Assembly (NCBI GenBank): GCA_003049465.1
Contig: PYSS01000031.1
Location: 124,001 to 188,000 of the forward strand
Direction: 5' to 3'
From: Magnaporthiopsis rhizophila
Taxonomy: Eukaryota > Ascomycota > Sordariomycetes > Magnaporthales > Magnaporthaceae
DNA: 64,000 bases
Shown here piece by piece: positions 1-12,956 of the stretch. The position numbers and the translations under genes are program-made. Below the pieces are notes generated by a model. That model was not told the origin of the DNA, made no database searches, and saw nothing but the letters and a program-made list of their open reading frames with translations. Each line of letters starts with the position of its first letter. Within the stretch, counting starts at the first letter, position 1.

Positions 1-3000
1 TTCCGCATTTAAATTTGTTATAAGCTATTTCCAAAATTTGCTATTAAATAATTTGTTTCGGTTTAAAATTATACATTTTAATGTTCCGTATTTTGCAATT
101 ATATTCCGGATAAAAATATAGGCTAGGTTTATAACCTTTGCATTTTTTTTAAACGGTAAATATATGGCATATTTGGTAAATTGGTCGATTATTACCATAA
201 TATTATCGTATTAAACATTTATAAAGGGTTTTTTTGATTTGGATAGCCCTGTAACGAAATCCGCCGTAATTTTTTGCCATATTTTGCTAAATACTGGCAA
301 GGGTTGCAATAACCCATAAGGTTTATACCTGTTAGCTTTATTTTTTGTATAATTTTTGCAATTTTTAATTGCATTTTTTATTTTGGCACAAATTTTTATA
401 AACCTGTAATATTGCCAAAACCTTTTCCAGGTTTTAGCAACCCCCTAATATTTATTAGCCATTTGGTTATAAATTTGCTGGATTTTTTCTGGGGTTCAGC
501 TTTTTTATCGGGTTATTTTGGCCAATGCCTGTTATACCGGGATCAGGGATTTGTTTGGTCCTTTGGCCAAAATTGCGCATATTTCTGGTGGTATATTTAT
601 CTAATGGTTTGGTTAACAGTTTAAAACATCCGCTCGGCTATTTTTTGACCCTTTCCTGACCTTAATTCGGAAATTATAATTTTAAAAAAACTGGTTTTAC
701 CGGATTTATTTTTTATTTAAAATTTGGCTGGTGGTAAATTATAATAGGTTTTTATAATTAATATATATTATAATTTGGTAATTAATTTTGTACAAATATA
801 CCTTTCATTTTTCCAAAACTTTAATAATAGCAAAAAATTTTTTATTATGGATTTGATAATTTAATTTAAATTTATTTAGCTTTTGCAAAAAAAATGCGCA
901 GGGGTGCAATTTTTTTTGGTCGTTTTGCTATTTTAATTATTCCCTGATAGCAAAATTTGATGCATTAATTTTAACCTCGAAAAGTTTTTTTGGGTTTAGT
1001 ATTGCTAATACCGGTGTTTAAATAATAACTTTTTTTAACAACTCGAAGGTTATTTATTTTTGTGTTCCCTAATAAAATTGGATATTATTTTTGGTAAAAT
1101 TTATAAATAATATAGCTTTTTTGCTAAAATTTCGGATAAATTTTCGGTAAAAGTTCAAAAATTTTAAAAAATTTTGTACTTTTTTGACCGTGGTAAATAT
1201 AAGCTAATTTTTTACTATCTGTATTTTTTTAGGTTTTATCCAAACTTTTCCTTATTTAATAATAAACCCGAAAAAAATTATTTTCAGAAAATGCCATATA
1301 TATTTATCCGGGTTAATCAAAAGCTTTATATTTTGCAGCTTTTGCAATATTTTGTGCACGTATTATTTATATTTTTCCAGCATTTTTGAAAAGATCAGGA
1401 TATTATTTAAATATACAAAAATAAAAATATCGAGGTACTTTTGTAATATATGATTAATTATTTGCTAAAATGTAGCTAGTGCATTAATAAATCCGAAAGT
1501 TATTACTAATAACTTAAATATTCCAAGCTTGGTTTAAAAAGCGGTTTTTTATTTGTTCCCCTCCTTAATTTTTAATAGGCCGTATATTTTGTATAAATTT
1601 AGGGCTATAAACCACCGGTTTTTTTAAATCTATTTTTAAATTTGTCGATTAAAAATAAAAAATACCGATTTTTTATTATTTTTTAATTTAACAAATGATA
1701 ATCGATATATATCCGTTTTTTTCCGTTTTTTTTGGGAACAAACAAAATTCCGTATCCCACAGGAGAATTAAAAGGTCTGGTAACTCCTTTTCTGATTTTT
1801 TCCTTTAATTATTTTTATAATAGTTTTTTTTATTAAGGATTTAATTAATATAGCTTTTGGTATTTAAATTATGCTTCCGATTTAAATTTAATTTTATAAT
1901 TAAACGGTCCGTATTCCGGTAATACCATTTCCAAATTTTTTTGGAATAATTTCCAATATTTATAATATTTTTTAAAAATATTTTTAAATCCATTTTTAAT
2001 AATTTTTTATTTGTTAGGTTTATTTGCATCCGTATTTATTAGCATTTTGGTTAATGCGGTTTGCTAAAGCTAATTATTATATTTTGCCGCCGTTACGGCT
2101 ACCATTTCTGGCATTTGATCTTTATTATCCGAAGCTTATAACTATTGGGTTTTTTTGCTAATTAATAATAATTTCCTCCATTAGATTTGTTTGGTAACCC
2201 AATTTATTAAAGGGTTATATTTTTTAAATTATAAAAAGCTTAAAATTAGGTTTTTTTTTTCCGTATTTATAATATTCAGAATTATTTTGCAAGTTTTTCC
2301 CAAAAGTTGAAATTTGAAATGATCAGTTTTAATATCGATCCTTTTTTTATTAAACGTAACTGGCTCCTATTTTATTATTATAAAATTATATGGTTCCTTT
2401 TTTTAATATATCGAAATACCGTACTTTTTTATTATTTTTAATAAAAAATAGTTTTTTTGGGCTTTATAATCGATTATAATTTTTATTTTTTGCCTTTTTC
2501 AGTATATTATTATCCTGATATATTTATATTGATCGGTGATCGTTATTGTTAAAAATTTTGCTAATTATTGCCCTATCCGTGCCCTATTTTCGGGTAAATT
2601 TTTTAATTTTTTGTTTAGGGCGCCTGCTTTTGGGTTTTGATTGCTTCTATTAATCGGGCAAATTTATCCGTTCAGGCCCTCGCTTTTTTTTTTATATATA
2701 TTTTATATTTTAATTTCCTGCATATCTGGTATATTAGGATTCCTGCTAAATATATTATAAGGTACGCTAATAATAGCTTAAAAATTGCTGCAAAATTTTT
2801 ATAACCCATTTTTGCTATTTACCATTTCGGAAACTGGTATTTTTATTATAAATATCGTATTGGTCCTTTTTTTTTTTTTGTGGAAAAAAATCGTGTTTTA
2901 GCTTTTTGGCCATATATTACCGGCAATTATTATACAGGCATTTGGCCCAAAAAAGCTTATTATAATAGCCCGTATCGGGGTCCATTTTTTCGTAATTTAA

Positions 3001-4099
3001 TATATATGGCCGTGCTAGCCGCTAATTTAGGTTCGGAATATTTTCGAATAATGCCTTATAATAAATAACCAACTGGTTATCCCTTAACCAATTTAAAGGC
3101 TTTTTTTTATTATTTTGCGCCGGTTTTTTGCATATCAAACTATCGATAAGTTTGGGCTAATCCTAAAATTATTAATTTGTTTCCAGGAACCTAAATAAAA
3201 TATACGCTTTTTGTATTTCCTTTTTGGTTATAAAGGATTATTTTTTTATATTGATTAGTTGCTAATCAAATTTTTGCTGGAATTTTTTAAAATTAACAAT
3301 ATATCGCCGTTATTATTTGTCAAATTTTTTGCTGCTAAAATCCGCCTTTATGGTTTTTCCGAGCATTATTAAGGTTAATTTTTTTTCCTGGGCTTATATT
3401 AAATATATTTGGCCCAAAAGCGGTTTTATTTCCGCATTTGTGTTTAAATTTTCCCCGAAATCGTTAATTAAGGTATCCGATACGCTTTTGCGCCGGGCTA
3501 GCTTTTCAAGCTCCTTATTTTATCCAGCAAATTTTCCTGTTATTAGTATATAATTATTACAGTACTAAACCCCCTTAAATTCCTTCGAATTTTAAACCAT
3601 TTTATTATCCTTTTTTTCGGATATTATAAAATTTATAATAATATTTATTTCCTTTTTATTATTATTTTGGGATTGGCCAATTTGTTGCATTATAGCAAAC
3701 TATTATTTAGGGTAATATTTTATAGCATTTTTATCGGAACAATAGGCCATATAATTTATCAAAATAATAGGTTCAGCTGAATAATGCTTCAAAATATAAA
3801 CTTTTTTCCTTTATTTATTATATTATTTTGGATAAGTTCGAAGTTATAGGTTCGTTTCCCTTTTGCGTATTTTTTCGGCAAAAAATAACCGTTTATCGGT
3901 TTTTTTGCAAACAATCCTTTTTAATATATTTTTTTTTCCATATTTAAAATATTTTCCGTTTTTTAGGTTCTTAAATTTAATATATTCCTATTCCTTTTGC
4001 TGGTATATAGCTTTAATGCTAAAATTTATAAGTTCAGGGTATATACTATAAGTTATGGATTATTATTATTTCGCTTTTTTTTGGTTAGCTTTATTATTT

Positions 4100-4800
4100 T
4101 GCACCATTGGCTTGGTTTGCTAAATTTTCTTCTTAAAATAACATTTATACAATTTATTATTAATATAAACGGCCGTAATAATATAATTAACAAAACTTTT
4201 AGGTTATTCCTGCTTAAATAACTTATTTTTTACATTATCCCTCAGCTTTTGGTAAAACTGGATCATTTTAATATCTTTTATCCAATCGAGCTTATTAATT
4301 AATTATTAAAATTCGGAAATATAGGTTAATACGGGGCCTTTTTGCCCAAACTAAAGCAATTTCCTTTCAGCCATCCGTTTTTTATCGATTTGTCCGAAAA
4401 TTTTCGCAACTTTTTTTCCGAACTTTTCAAAATTGGCAAATACCAGCTTAATTTTTTTTTTGAACTTATTGTGCCTTTTTAAATAATTGGACCAAATAAA
4501 TTCGAACCAATCCTTAACCTTGCTATCCAAATACATAATTGCATAAGCAATTTTCTGTTTTTTTCGCTAAAAATAATTTCGATAAAACAAAAAATACCCC
4601 TTATATTTAATTAGGAATATTTTAATTTTGCTTTTCTTTTTATTATATTTGTTGGGCAAAAGGAATTTGTAAAACTTAACAGCAATATAAGGTTTAGTTT
4701 GAGCTTTTTTAAATTTTTCGATTTTTGTAATAAAGGTTTGCATGGCCGCCGAAAGGTTATTATACAATTTGCCAGCAATGGTAATATTTTCGGATTTTTT
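4100..4800 (-). pseudogene. G1 gag remnant
   Basis: Degenerate Retrotrans_gag-type region. Conserved stretches shared with G2, G3 and G4 include a KFYKFLLPNKY block, a YFLFYRNYF block, VKDWFEFIWSNYL and a terminal ERKLL. Two open pieces (4567-4767 and 4351-4536) are separated by a stop. It cannot encode a working capsid protein. The boundaries are approximate. Confidence 0.7.
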
Positions 4801-4866
4801 ACCTGCGGTTAATATAATTATTATTGCTTATTATTTTTGATAAATGCTAAACAGGATTAATTAAAA

Positions 4867-5320
4867 TATTACAAACGGTTTTTTATTTTTAGGGTAGGGT
4901 ATGTTAGGAAAGGTGCTAAATAGTACAATTTTCACAAGGTTATTTGTGCTGGAAAATTAGAATAATAACAAAGGTTTCGATTATTTGCCCAAAGGGTTGC
5001 TTTGGAGCTAATTTAGGTTAATTAATACCAAGGCCTTAATTAAAGCCACCTAATACAAAAGGAAATCTTTCCTTATATACCTGTAAACTTTTATACTATA
5101 TTTGTGCTATATTTGTTATATCCATAGCAAATATATCACTGTGCTATATTTGTTATATTTATAGCAAATATATCACCGGTGCTTAAATAAATGCTTAGTT
5201 ATGTAACTCCCTTCTGGCCTTAATTATTCGGGCCCTTTGGCCCTTATAACTGCGGGGTAAAGGCGTACCGCTGGGGGTTAGCCCCAGCCCTTCTGCCCCC
5301 TGCCAGCTGTGGCCGTAACA
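4867..5320 (-). repeat. 5' LTR of G1
   Basis: About 454 bp. On the plus strand it runs from TATTACAAACGG (RIP form of TGTTACAAACGG) to GTGGCCGTAACA. It carries two 37-bp units at 5104-5140 and 5141-5177, each containing a short inverted repeat (TTTGTTATAT..ATAGCAAATA type). The last ~80 bp stays GC-rich, unlike the rest of the element. Confidence 0.85.
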
Positions 5321-5674
5321 AAAGGGTTGCTTTGAAACTAATTTAGGTTGATTAATACCAAAACCTTAATTAAAAACTATTTAGCACAATAAAAAACCTT
5401 TGCCTTATATACCCGTACTTATTTTTTATTTGGCAATTAATAATACGGGTGATACATTGGTTTTCCTAAGTACCAAAAATGTTCCTAATAATATTTTTAA
5501 TACGTTCAGTGCCCGATATATCGCTTTTTTTATCCTTATATAACCTAATTATGTGATTTTTTTTCCAGCTTAACCTTAATTATTCGGCCCCTGGCTTTTA
5601 TAATTACGGGGTAAAGGCATGCTGCTGGGGGTTAACCCCAGCCCTTTTATTTTTTGCCAGCTGTGGTTATAATA
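5321..5674 (-). repeat. Partial 3' LTR of G2
   Basis: Starts abruptly at AAAGGGTTGC, the internal LTR position where G1 inserted, and ends GTGGTTATAATA (RIP form of GTGGTCGTAACA). Its U3 segment (about 5410-5530) lacks the 37-bp repeats of the G1 LTR and matches the G2 5' LTR instead. Confidence 0.8.
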
Positions 5675-5744
5675 TCAGGTTTCCCCTTTTAGGCCAAATT
5701 CCTTTGGCCAAAACCTGCTATCCCCCGCCCTTATTAATCGGTAA

Positions 5745-6340
5745 ATTTTTTCTTTTTTTTTTACCCATTTTTTCCCTGTTCTAACAAAATATTTGGTCGG
5801 GTGCAAAAAAAACCTTCTTTTGCGCAATCCTTCACGGTTCGTTGTACCGATATTTTTAAATTATTTCTTTTGTTCGGCATTAAAATACCTTTCTGTTCCA
5901 ACTGCAAGTTTCGTGGTGTTTTTGTTTGTTATGCGTTTTTTTCCGATTTTTTTTGTTGTTTGAAATGCATTTATTTTAACCGAGTAAATTGCAACGTTTT
6001 GGGTCCTTTTCGGGCCCAACTTTTTCATGCCATTTCCTAATTTTCCAAATTTCGGAACAAAATAAACTCGGTTTTTAACAAAATCCGTTATTTTAAAAAT
6101 AAACGGAAATATTTGCGCAAATAGGAAAAATTTTGGCGTAAAAAATACGCTTAAATAGTTTATCGTGGTTTGGATAATATTAAGGAATTAAAACGAATTA
6201 AGCAAAAGGAGGCCGAAAAGGCGGCCGCGCAGGCCTTTGTTATATTCCCAAACCTGCCAGCCCCCGATTTTTTTCCATTATTTCCGAGCTGGGCCGATCA
6301 CAGGGTTAATTCTGATTTTAATCTGTTGGTTTTGCTTTAA
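5745..6340 (+). pseudogene. Antisense Zn2Cys6-like ORF trace in G2
   Basis: Lies between the end of pol and the 3' LTR, on the strand opposite to gag-pol. The frame has six cysteines at 5894-5992 spaced C-x2-C-x7-C-x9-C-x2-C-x7-C, close to a fungal Zn(II)2Cys6 cluster (which usually has x6 after the second Cys). A Lys/Arg-rich, coiled-coil-like stretch follows (KEKFWRKKYA-like), then an acidic helix (LKRIKQKEAEKAAAQ at ~6190-6235), then a Pro-rich tail. Several stops interrupt it. The same spacing occurs at the same place in G3 and G4, so this was a real protein of the element. Function is inferred only: a DNA-binding or regulatory protein is possible. The ends are approximate. Confidence 0.65.
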
Positions 6341-6379
6341 TTAGGTATATTATTTTGGTACAGATATTTCGAATCAAAG

Positions 6380-7720
6380 CCCGAATTTTGGCACTAGTAT
6401 TAATTTTTTACCAAAAATTTTCCGCCGATACTTTTTAAAAACTTTTGGCGCATTTTTTAGGTTTGTTTTTTTTTTCCAAATGCTTTTTTCGATTTTGTAC
6501 CCTGCTTATTTAACCAAATAATATTTAGTTCTGTTAATAATATTTTCGTTTAAAATTTTTTCAATTTTATACTTTTATTTTGGGTTAATTTTTATTAATT
6601 TGTTATTTTTAAACCCTGGTGGTGCTAATTTAAACAAATCGATATAAAACACCGGATAATTTTTTATAATTAATAACAGTTAAAATTTGTAATTAATATC
6701 GGAAACCTTTTTTAAAATTTTAAACGATCCCAATTTTTTATAGTTTAATTTGTTATTTAATTATTTTGTTTTAATATTGCGTTAAAAAAGATAAATATTA
6801 TTCCCCTTTTTAAAAATTGGTTTTTTGATCCTTTTTTTATTGGTTTGTATAAATATACGCTATTATAATTTTTTTAGCTTTACCTGAAAATTTTTATGCA
6901 GCTTGGTAAATTTTTTCACTTATATTTTTGCTGCTAAAATATATAATTCTGCTTTGGGTTTTTTATATACCGTAAATATATACCCGTAATTTGTATAAAA
7001 TAGCATAATTTTTATACTTTTGTATATTAAACTGTTATATACAAATTATGCTATAAAAAATAATTATACCCAATTATTTTATTTATAATTAACAAAATAA
7101 TATAAATATTGTTTTATGATTTGATTTGTTCGTTTTGTTTGCCTATTTATTTAAAAATAATAAGCTATGGAAAAGGCATATTTTGCGCCCAGGCTTGCTA
7201 TAAATTATTTCCAAAACTTGCTATTAAACAATTTGTTTCGGTTTAAAACTATATATTTTGGTATTTTGTATTTTGCAATTATATTTCGGATAAAAATATA
7301 AGTTAGGTTTATAACCTTTGTATTTTTTTAAATAGCAGGTATATAGCATATTTGGTAAATTAATTAATTATTATTATAATACTGTTATATTGGATATTTA
7401 TAAAAGGTTTTTTTAATTTGGATAGTTTTGTAATAAAATTTGCTATAATTTTTTGCTATATTTTATTAGGTACTGGCAAAAATTATAGCAATTTATAAGG
7501 TTTATATTTGCTAATTTTATTTTTTGCATAATTTTTGCAATTTTTAATTATATTTTGTATTTTGGTATAAATTTTTATAAACCTATAATATTATTAAAAC
7601 TTTTTCCAGGTTTTAATAATCTTTTGGTATTTATTAGCCATCTGGCTATAAACCTGCTGGATTTTTTCTGGGGTTCAGCTTTTTTGTCGGGTTATTTTGG
7701 CTAATGCCCGTTATACCAAA
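6380..7720 (-). pseudogene. G2 integrase and chromodomain remnant
   Basis: Identified by nucleotide similarity to the better-preserved integrase of G4 (20456-21530) in opposite orientation, and to G1 and G3. The plus-strand complement around 7620-7760 matches the zinc-binding region of the other copies. No continuous frame remains. Limits are approximate. Confidence 0.6.
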
Positions 7721-8279
7721 ATTAGGGATCCGTTTGGTCCTTTGGCCAAAATTGCGCATATTTTTGGTGGTATATTTATCTAATAATCCGGTTAACGGTT
7801 TAAAACATTCGTTTGGCCGTTTTTTAATCCTTTCCTAACCTTAATTCGGAAATTATAATTTTAAAAAAACTGGCTTTATTAAATTTATCTTTTGTTTAGT
7901 ATTTGGCTAATAATAAATTATAATAAATTTTTATAATTGGTATATATTATAATTTAATGGTTAATTTTGTATAAATATATTTTTTATTTTTCCAAAATTT
8001 TAATAATAATAAAAAGCTTTTTATTATAAATTTAATAATTTAGTTTAGGTCCATTTAATTTTTGCGAAAAAAATATGCAAAAATGCAATTTTTTTTGGTT
8101 ATTTTGCTATTCCAGTTATTTTTTAAAAGCAAAATTTAACGTATTAATTTCGATTTCGAAAGGTTTTTTTAAATTTAATATTGCTAATATTGGTATTTAA
8201 ATAATAGCTTTTTTTAATAATTTAAAAGTTATTTATTTTTATATTCCTTAATAAAATTGGATATTATTTTTAATAAAAT

Positions 8280-9210
8280 TTGTAAATAATATAGCTTTTT
8301 TGTTAAAATTTTGGATAAATTTTTGGTAAAAGTTCAAAAAATTTTAAAAAATTTTGTACTTTTTTAACCGTGGTAAATACAGGCTAATTTTTTACCGCCT
8401 GTACTTTTTTAGGTTTTATCCGAATTTTTCCTTATCTGATAACAAACCCGAGGAAAACTATTTTTAAAAAATGCCATATGCATTTATCCGGGTTAACCAA
8501 AAGTTTTGCATTTTGCAATTTTTGCAATATTTTATATATATATTATTTGTATTTTTCCAGCATTTCCAAAAAAATCAAAATATTATTCAGGTATATTAGG
8601 GCGAAAATATCGAGATATTTTTGTAATATATAATTAATTATTTGCTAAAACGTGGCTAGTGCATTGGTAAGCCCGAAAATTATTACTAATAATTTAAAAA
8701 TTCCAAGCTTAATTTAAAAAGCAATTTTCTATTTATCCCCCTTTTTAATCCTTAATAGGCTATATGTTTTGCATAAATTTAGGGCTATAAATTACCGGCT
8801 TTTTTCAAATTTATTTTTAAATTTGTCGATTAGGGATAAAAAATACCGATTTTTTATTATTTTTTGATTTAACAAACAATAATTAATATATATCCGTTTT
8901 TTCCCGTTTTTTTTGGGAATAAATAAAATTTTATATCCCATAAGGGAGTTAAAAAATCTGATAAATCCTTTCCTGATTTTTTCCTCGAATTATTTTTATA
9001 ATAGCTTTTTTTATTAAGGGTTTAATCGGTACAGCTTTTGATATTTAAATTATGCTTCCGATTTAAGCTTAATTTTATAATCAAACGGTTCATATTTTGG
9101 CAATACCGTTTCCAAATTTTTTTGGAACAGTTTCCAATATTTGTGATATTTTTCAGGAACATTTTTAAATTTTTTTTTGATAATTTTTTGCTTGTTGGAT
9201 CCGTTTGCAT
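8280..9210 (-). pseudogene. G2 reverse transcriptase remnant
   Basis: Degenerate Ty3-type RT. The N-terminal block is open at 9022-9210 (minus). Further left the frame carries FPKKNGK- and IYIDYR-type residues corresponding to the family G RT motif VPKKNGKxR. Stops are frequent. Confidence 0.65.
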
Positions 9211-10999
9211 TTATATTTATTAGCATTTCGGTTGGTACGGTTTGCTAGGATTAATTGCCAAATTTTGCCGCTATTATAATTGCCCTTTCTGGCGTCCATT
9301 TTCCATTATCCGGGACCCATAACTATTGGATTTTCCTGTTAATTAATAGCAATTTTTTTTATTAAATTTGTTCGGTAATTTAATTTATTAAAAGGTTATA
9401 CTTTTTAAATTATAAAAAGCCTAAAATTAAATTTTTCCCTTTTATATTTATAATATTTAGGATTATTTTGCAAATTTTTCCCAAAAGTTAAAATTTAAAT
9501 TAATCAGTTTTAATATCGATCTTTTTTTTATTAAACATAATTGGTTTCCATTTTACTGTTATAAAATTATATGGTTTTTTTTTAATATATCGAAATATTG
9601 TACCTTTTTACCATTTTTGGCAAAAAATAGTTTTTTTGGGCTCCATAATCGATTATAATTTTTATTTTTTGTTTTTTTTAATATATTATTATTTTGATAT
9701 GCTTATATTGGTCGGTAATTGTTATTATTAAAAATTTTGCTGGTTATTGCCTTATTTGTGCCCTATTTTCGGATAAATTTCCTAATTTTTTGCTTAGGGT
9801 ATTTGTTTTCGGATTTTAATTGCTTTTATTAATCGGGCAAATTTATCCGTTCAGGCTTTTGCTTTTTTTTTTATATATACTTTATATTCCAATTTTTTGC
9901 ATATTTGGTATATTAAAATTCCTGTTAAGCATATTATAAAATATGCTAATAATAGCTCAAAAATTGCTGCAAAATTTTTATAACCCATCCTTATTATCTA
10001 TTATTTTGGAAACTGGTACTTTTGTTATAGGTATTGCACTGATCCTTTTTTTTTTTTCGTGGAAAAAAATTATGCTTTAGCTTTTTGGTTATATATTACC
10101 GGTAATTATTGTACAAATATTTGGCCCAAAAAAATTTATTATAATGGCCCACATCGGGATCCATATTTTTGTGGTTTAATATATATAGCTGTGCTAATCG
10201 CTGGTTTAGGTTCGGAATATTTTCAAATAATGCCCCGTAATAAATAACCGATTGGTTATTTTTTAACCAATCCAAAGGCTTTTTTTTATCGTTTTGCGCT
10301 GGTTTTTTGCATATTAAACCCCCGATAAATTTGGGCTAATCCCAAAATTATTAGTTTATTTCCAAAAACCTAAATAAGGTATATACTTTTTGTATTTCTT
10401 TTTTGGTTATAAAGGATTATTTTCCTATATTAATCAGTTATTGATCAAATTTTTGCTAAAATTTTTTAAAATTAATAATATATTGCTATTATTATTTATC
10501 GAACCTTTTATTACTGGGGTTTGTTTTTGTGGTTTTTTTAAGTACTGTTAAGTTTAATTTTTTTTTTTGGGTTTATATTAAATATGTTTGGCCCAAAAAC
10601 TGTTCCATTTTTATATTTATATTTAAGTTTTTTTCGAAATTATTAACCGAAATATCCGATATATTTTTGCATTAAGCTAATTTTTTAAATTTTTCCGAAA
10701 CGTGCGCTATTATATTATTCTTTTTTTTAAATATTATAAGGTTAATGTTTATCCCAATTTTTTTTTGGTTATTAGGCCGGGATTAATCGATTTATTATAT
10801 TGTAATAATTTGTTATTTTGGGTAATATTTTGTGGCATTTTTATCAAAATAATAAATTATATAATTTTTGTCAAAATAATAAATTTAGCTAAATAATGCT
10901 TCAAAATACAGGCTTTTTTTTTGCTTATTATATTATTTTGGATAAGGCCGGAATTATAGGTTCGTTTTTTTTTGCGCGCTTTTTTGGCAAAAGATAACC

Positions 11000-11920
11000 G
11001 TTTATCGGTTTTTTTGCAAACAGTTTTTTTTAATATATTTTTTTTTTTTATATTTAAAATATTTTCCATTTTTTGGATTTTTGAACCTAATATACTTTTA
11101 TTTTTTTTATTGGTATATAGTTTTAGTGCTAAAATTTATAAGTCCAGGATATATATTATAAATTATAAATTATTGCTATTTTGCTTTTTTTTGGTTAGTT
11201 TTGTTATTTTGCGCTATTGGTTTAGTTTGCTGAACTTTTTTCTCGAAATAATATTTGTATAGTTTATTATTAATATAAATGGCCGTAATAATATAATCGA
11301 TAAAATTTTCAGATTATTCCTGCTTGGATAATTCGTTTTTTATATTATTTTTTAATTTTTGGTAAAACTGGATTATTTTGGTATTTTCCGTCCAGTTAAA
11401 TTTGTTAACCAATTATTAAAATTCGGAAATATAAATTAATACGGGGCTTTTTTACCAAAACTAAAGCAATTTTCTTTCGGCCACCCATTTTTTATCAATT
11501 TATCCGAAAATTTTTGCAACCTTTTTTTTAAATTTTTCAAAATTAGCAAATACCAGCTTGGTTTTTTCCTTGGACTTATTATACCCTTTTAGATAATCGG
11601 ACCAAATAGGTTCGAACCAATCCTTAACCTTACCATTCAGGTGCATAATTATATAAATAATTTTTTATTTTTCCCGCTGGAAATAATTTCGGTAAAACAA
11701 AAAATACCCTTTATATTCGGTCAAAAACATTTTAATTTTGCTTTTTTTCCTATTATATTTATTAGGTAAAGGGAATTTGTAAAATTTAACAATAATATAA
11801 GGCTCGGTTTAAATTTCCTTAAATTTTTCAATTTCCGCAATAAATATTTGTATGGCCGCCAAAAGGTTATTATACATTTTGCTAGCAATAATAACGCCCT
11901 CGGGTTTTTTGCCTGCAATC
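11000..11920 (-). pseudogene. G2 gag remnant
   Basis: Nucleotide match to the G1 and G4 gag region on the minus strand, with the VKDWFEPIW-type block around 11600-11640 (complement) and the ERKL block near 11470. Only short open pieces remain (10857-11069 and 11721-11918, minus). Confidence 0.6.
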
Positions 11921-11976
11921 GATATAATTGCTATTACTCGTTACTTTCGGTAAATACTGAACAGGATCAATTAAAA

Positions 11977-12454
11977 TATCACAAATGGTTTTTTGCTTTT
12001 AGGGTAAGGTATATTAAAAAAGGTGCTAAGCAGTATAATTTTCATAAGGTTATTTGTGCTGGGGAACTGGAATAATAACAAAGGTTTCGATTATTTGCTT
12101 AAAGGGTTGCCTTGGAGCTAATTTAGGTTAACTAATACCGAAGCCTTAGTTAAAAACTATTTAGCACAATAAGAAACCTTTATCTTATATACCCATACTT
12201 GTTTTCCATTTGGCAACTAATAACACGGGTGATACATTGGCTTTTTTAAGTACCAAAGGTGTCCCTGACGATATTTTTAATATATCTAGTGCCCGACGTA
12301 TCGCTTTTTTTGTCCTCACGTAACCTAGTTATATAATTCTTTTTTCAGTTTGGCCTTAGTCATTCGGCCCCTGGCTTTTATGACTGCGGGGTAAAGGCGT
12401 GCTGCTGGGGGTTAGCCCCAGCCCTTTTGTCCCCTGCCAGCTGTGGTCGTAACA
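11977..12454 (-). repeat. 5' LTR of G2
   Basis: 478 bp, plus-strand ends TATCACAAATGG and GTGGTCGTAACA. The right-hand ~95 bp (about 12360-12454) is GC-rich and nearly free of RIP changes. The U3 module at about 12200-12320 (ACACGGGTGATACATTGG and following) differs from those of G1/G3 and G4. Confidence 0.85.
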
Positions 12455-12956
12455 AATATATTGCGTATAATAAAATACTGAACCTGGTTTAATAAAATAT
12501 ACGGGCGATATTTATTATTAATAAAATGAAAAAAATAAAATTAAATATCCGAAAAGGAAAAAATATTCCTTATATTATAAATTTAAAATAAAAGATAAGA
12601 ATTGTCCTTTAAAATACCGAACCTGCTATTGGCTTTTTCTGTAAGGGAAATTATTTTAATACCAGTATTAGTATTAAACATAACCCAATAATTTTTAATA
12701 CCAGAAAAAAAGGAATATATATAATGATATGCATATTACAAAAATGCAACATATATATTTCCATTTAAGCTTTTGCATTTTGAAAAATTACCTTAAAAAT
12801 ACCCCGGTTAAACCTATAATAAAATTTAATAGCAGAAAAAACGAAACTATAATTAGATAATCCTGTATGGATTTGAATTAGGAAAGGTGAAAATCTGTTA
12901 CCAAAACCAATGAGGTTGCCGCGAATGCTTTTTTTAATTGCAATAATAGCGATTAT
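12455..12956. other. AT-rich spacer between G2 and Copia copy A
   Basis: About 500 bp of AT-rich sequence that I cannot match to another part of the window. No credible coding frame or RNA gene. It may be RIP-eroded older repeat. Confidence 0.5.

Larger units (their letters stand above)
1..5320 (-). mobile_element. Family G Ty3/Gypsy chromovirus copy G1, RIP-degraded, truncated by window edge
   Basis: Minus-strand Ty3/Gypsy element. Its 5' LTR is at the right (4867-5320) and the body reads leftwards as gag (~4100-4800), RT (~1080-1840), RNase H (~600-1000) and integrase, which is cut by base 1. Gag remnants are readable on the minus strand: a frame at 4351-4536 carries the VKDWFEFIW and ERKLL motifs seen in the other family G copies. 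All frames have many stops, mostly TAA/TAG, as RIP would leave. The right end GTAACA abuts a partial LTR of G2 starting at 5321, so G1 inserted into the 3' LTR of G2. The missing part of that LTR lies beyond the window. Confidence 0.85.
5321..12454 (-). mobile_element. Family G Ty3/Gypsy chromovirus copy G2, RIP-degraded, 3' LTR split by G1
   Basis: Minus-strand element. Its 5' LTR is at 11977-12454 and its partial 3' LTR at 5321-5674 starts at the G1 junction. The polypurine tract (complement of GGTTTCCCCTTTT) lies at ~5678-5690. From right to left it holds gag (~11000-11920), RT (~8280-9210), RNase H, integrase (~6600-7720), a chromodomain-like C-terminus (~6380-6560) and an antisense ORF (5745-6340). 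The RT-proximal frame at 9022-9210 matches the G1 frame at 1841-2029 almost residue for residue. All frames are broken by RIP-type stops. The flank after 12454 begins AATAT; the matching left target duplication is off-window. Confidence 0.85.
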
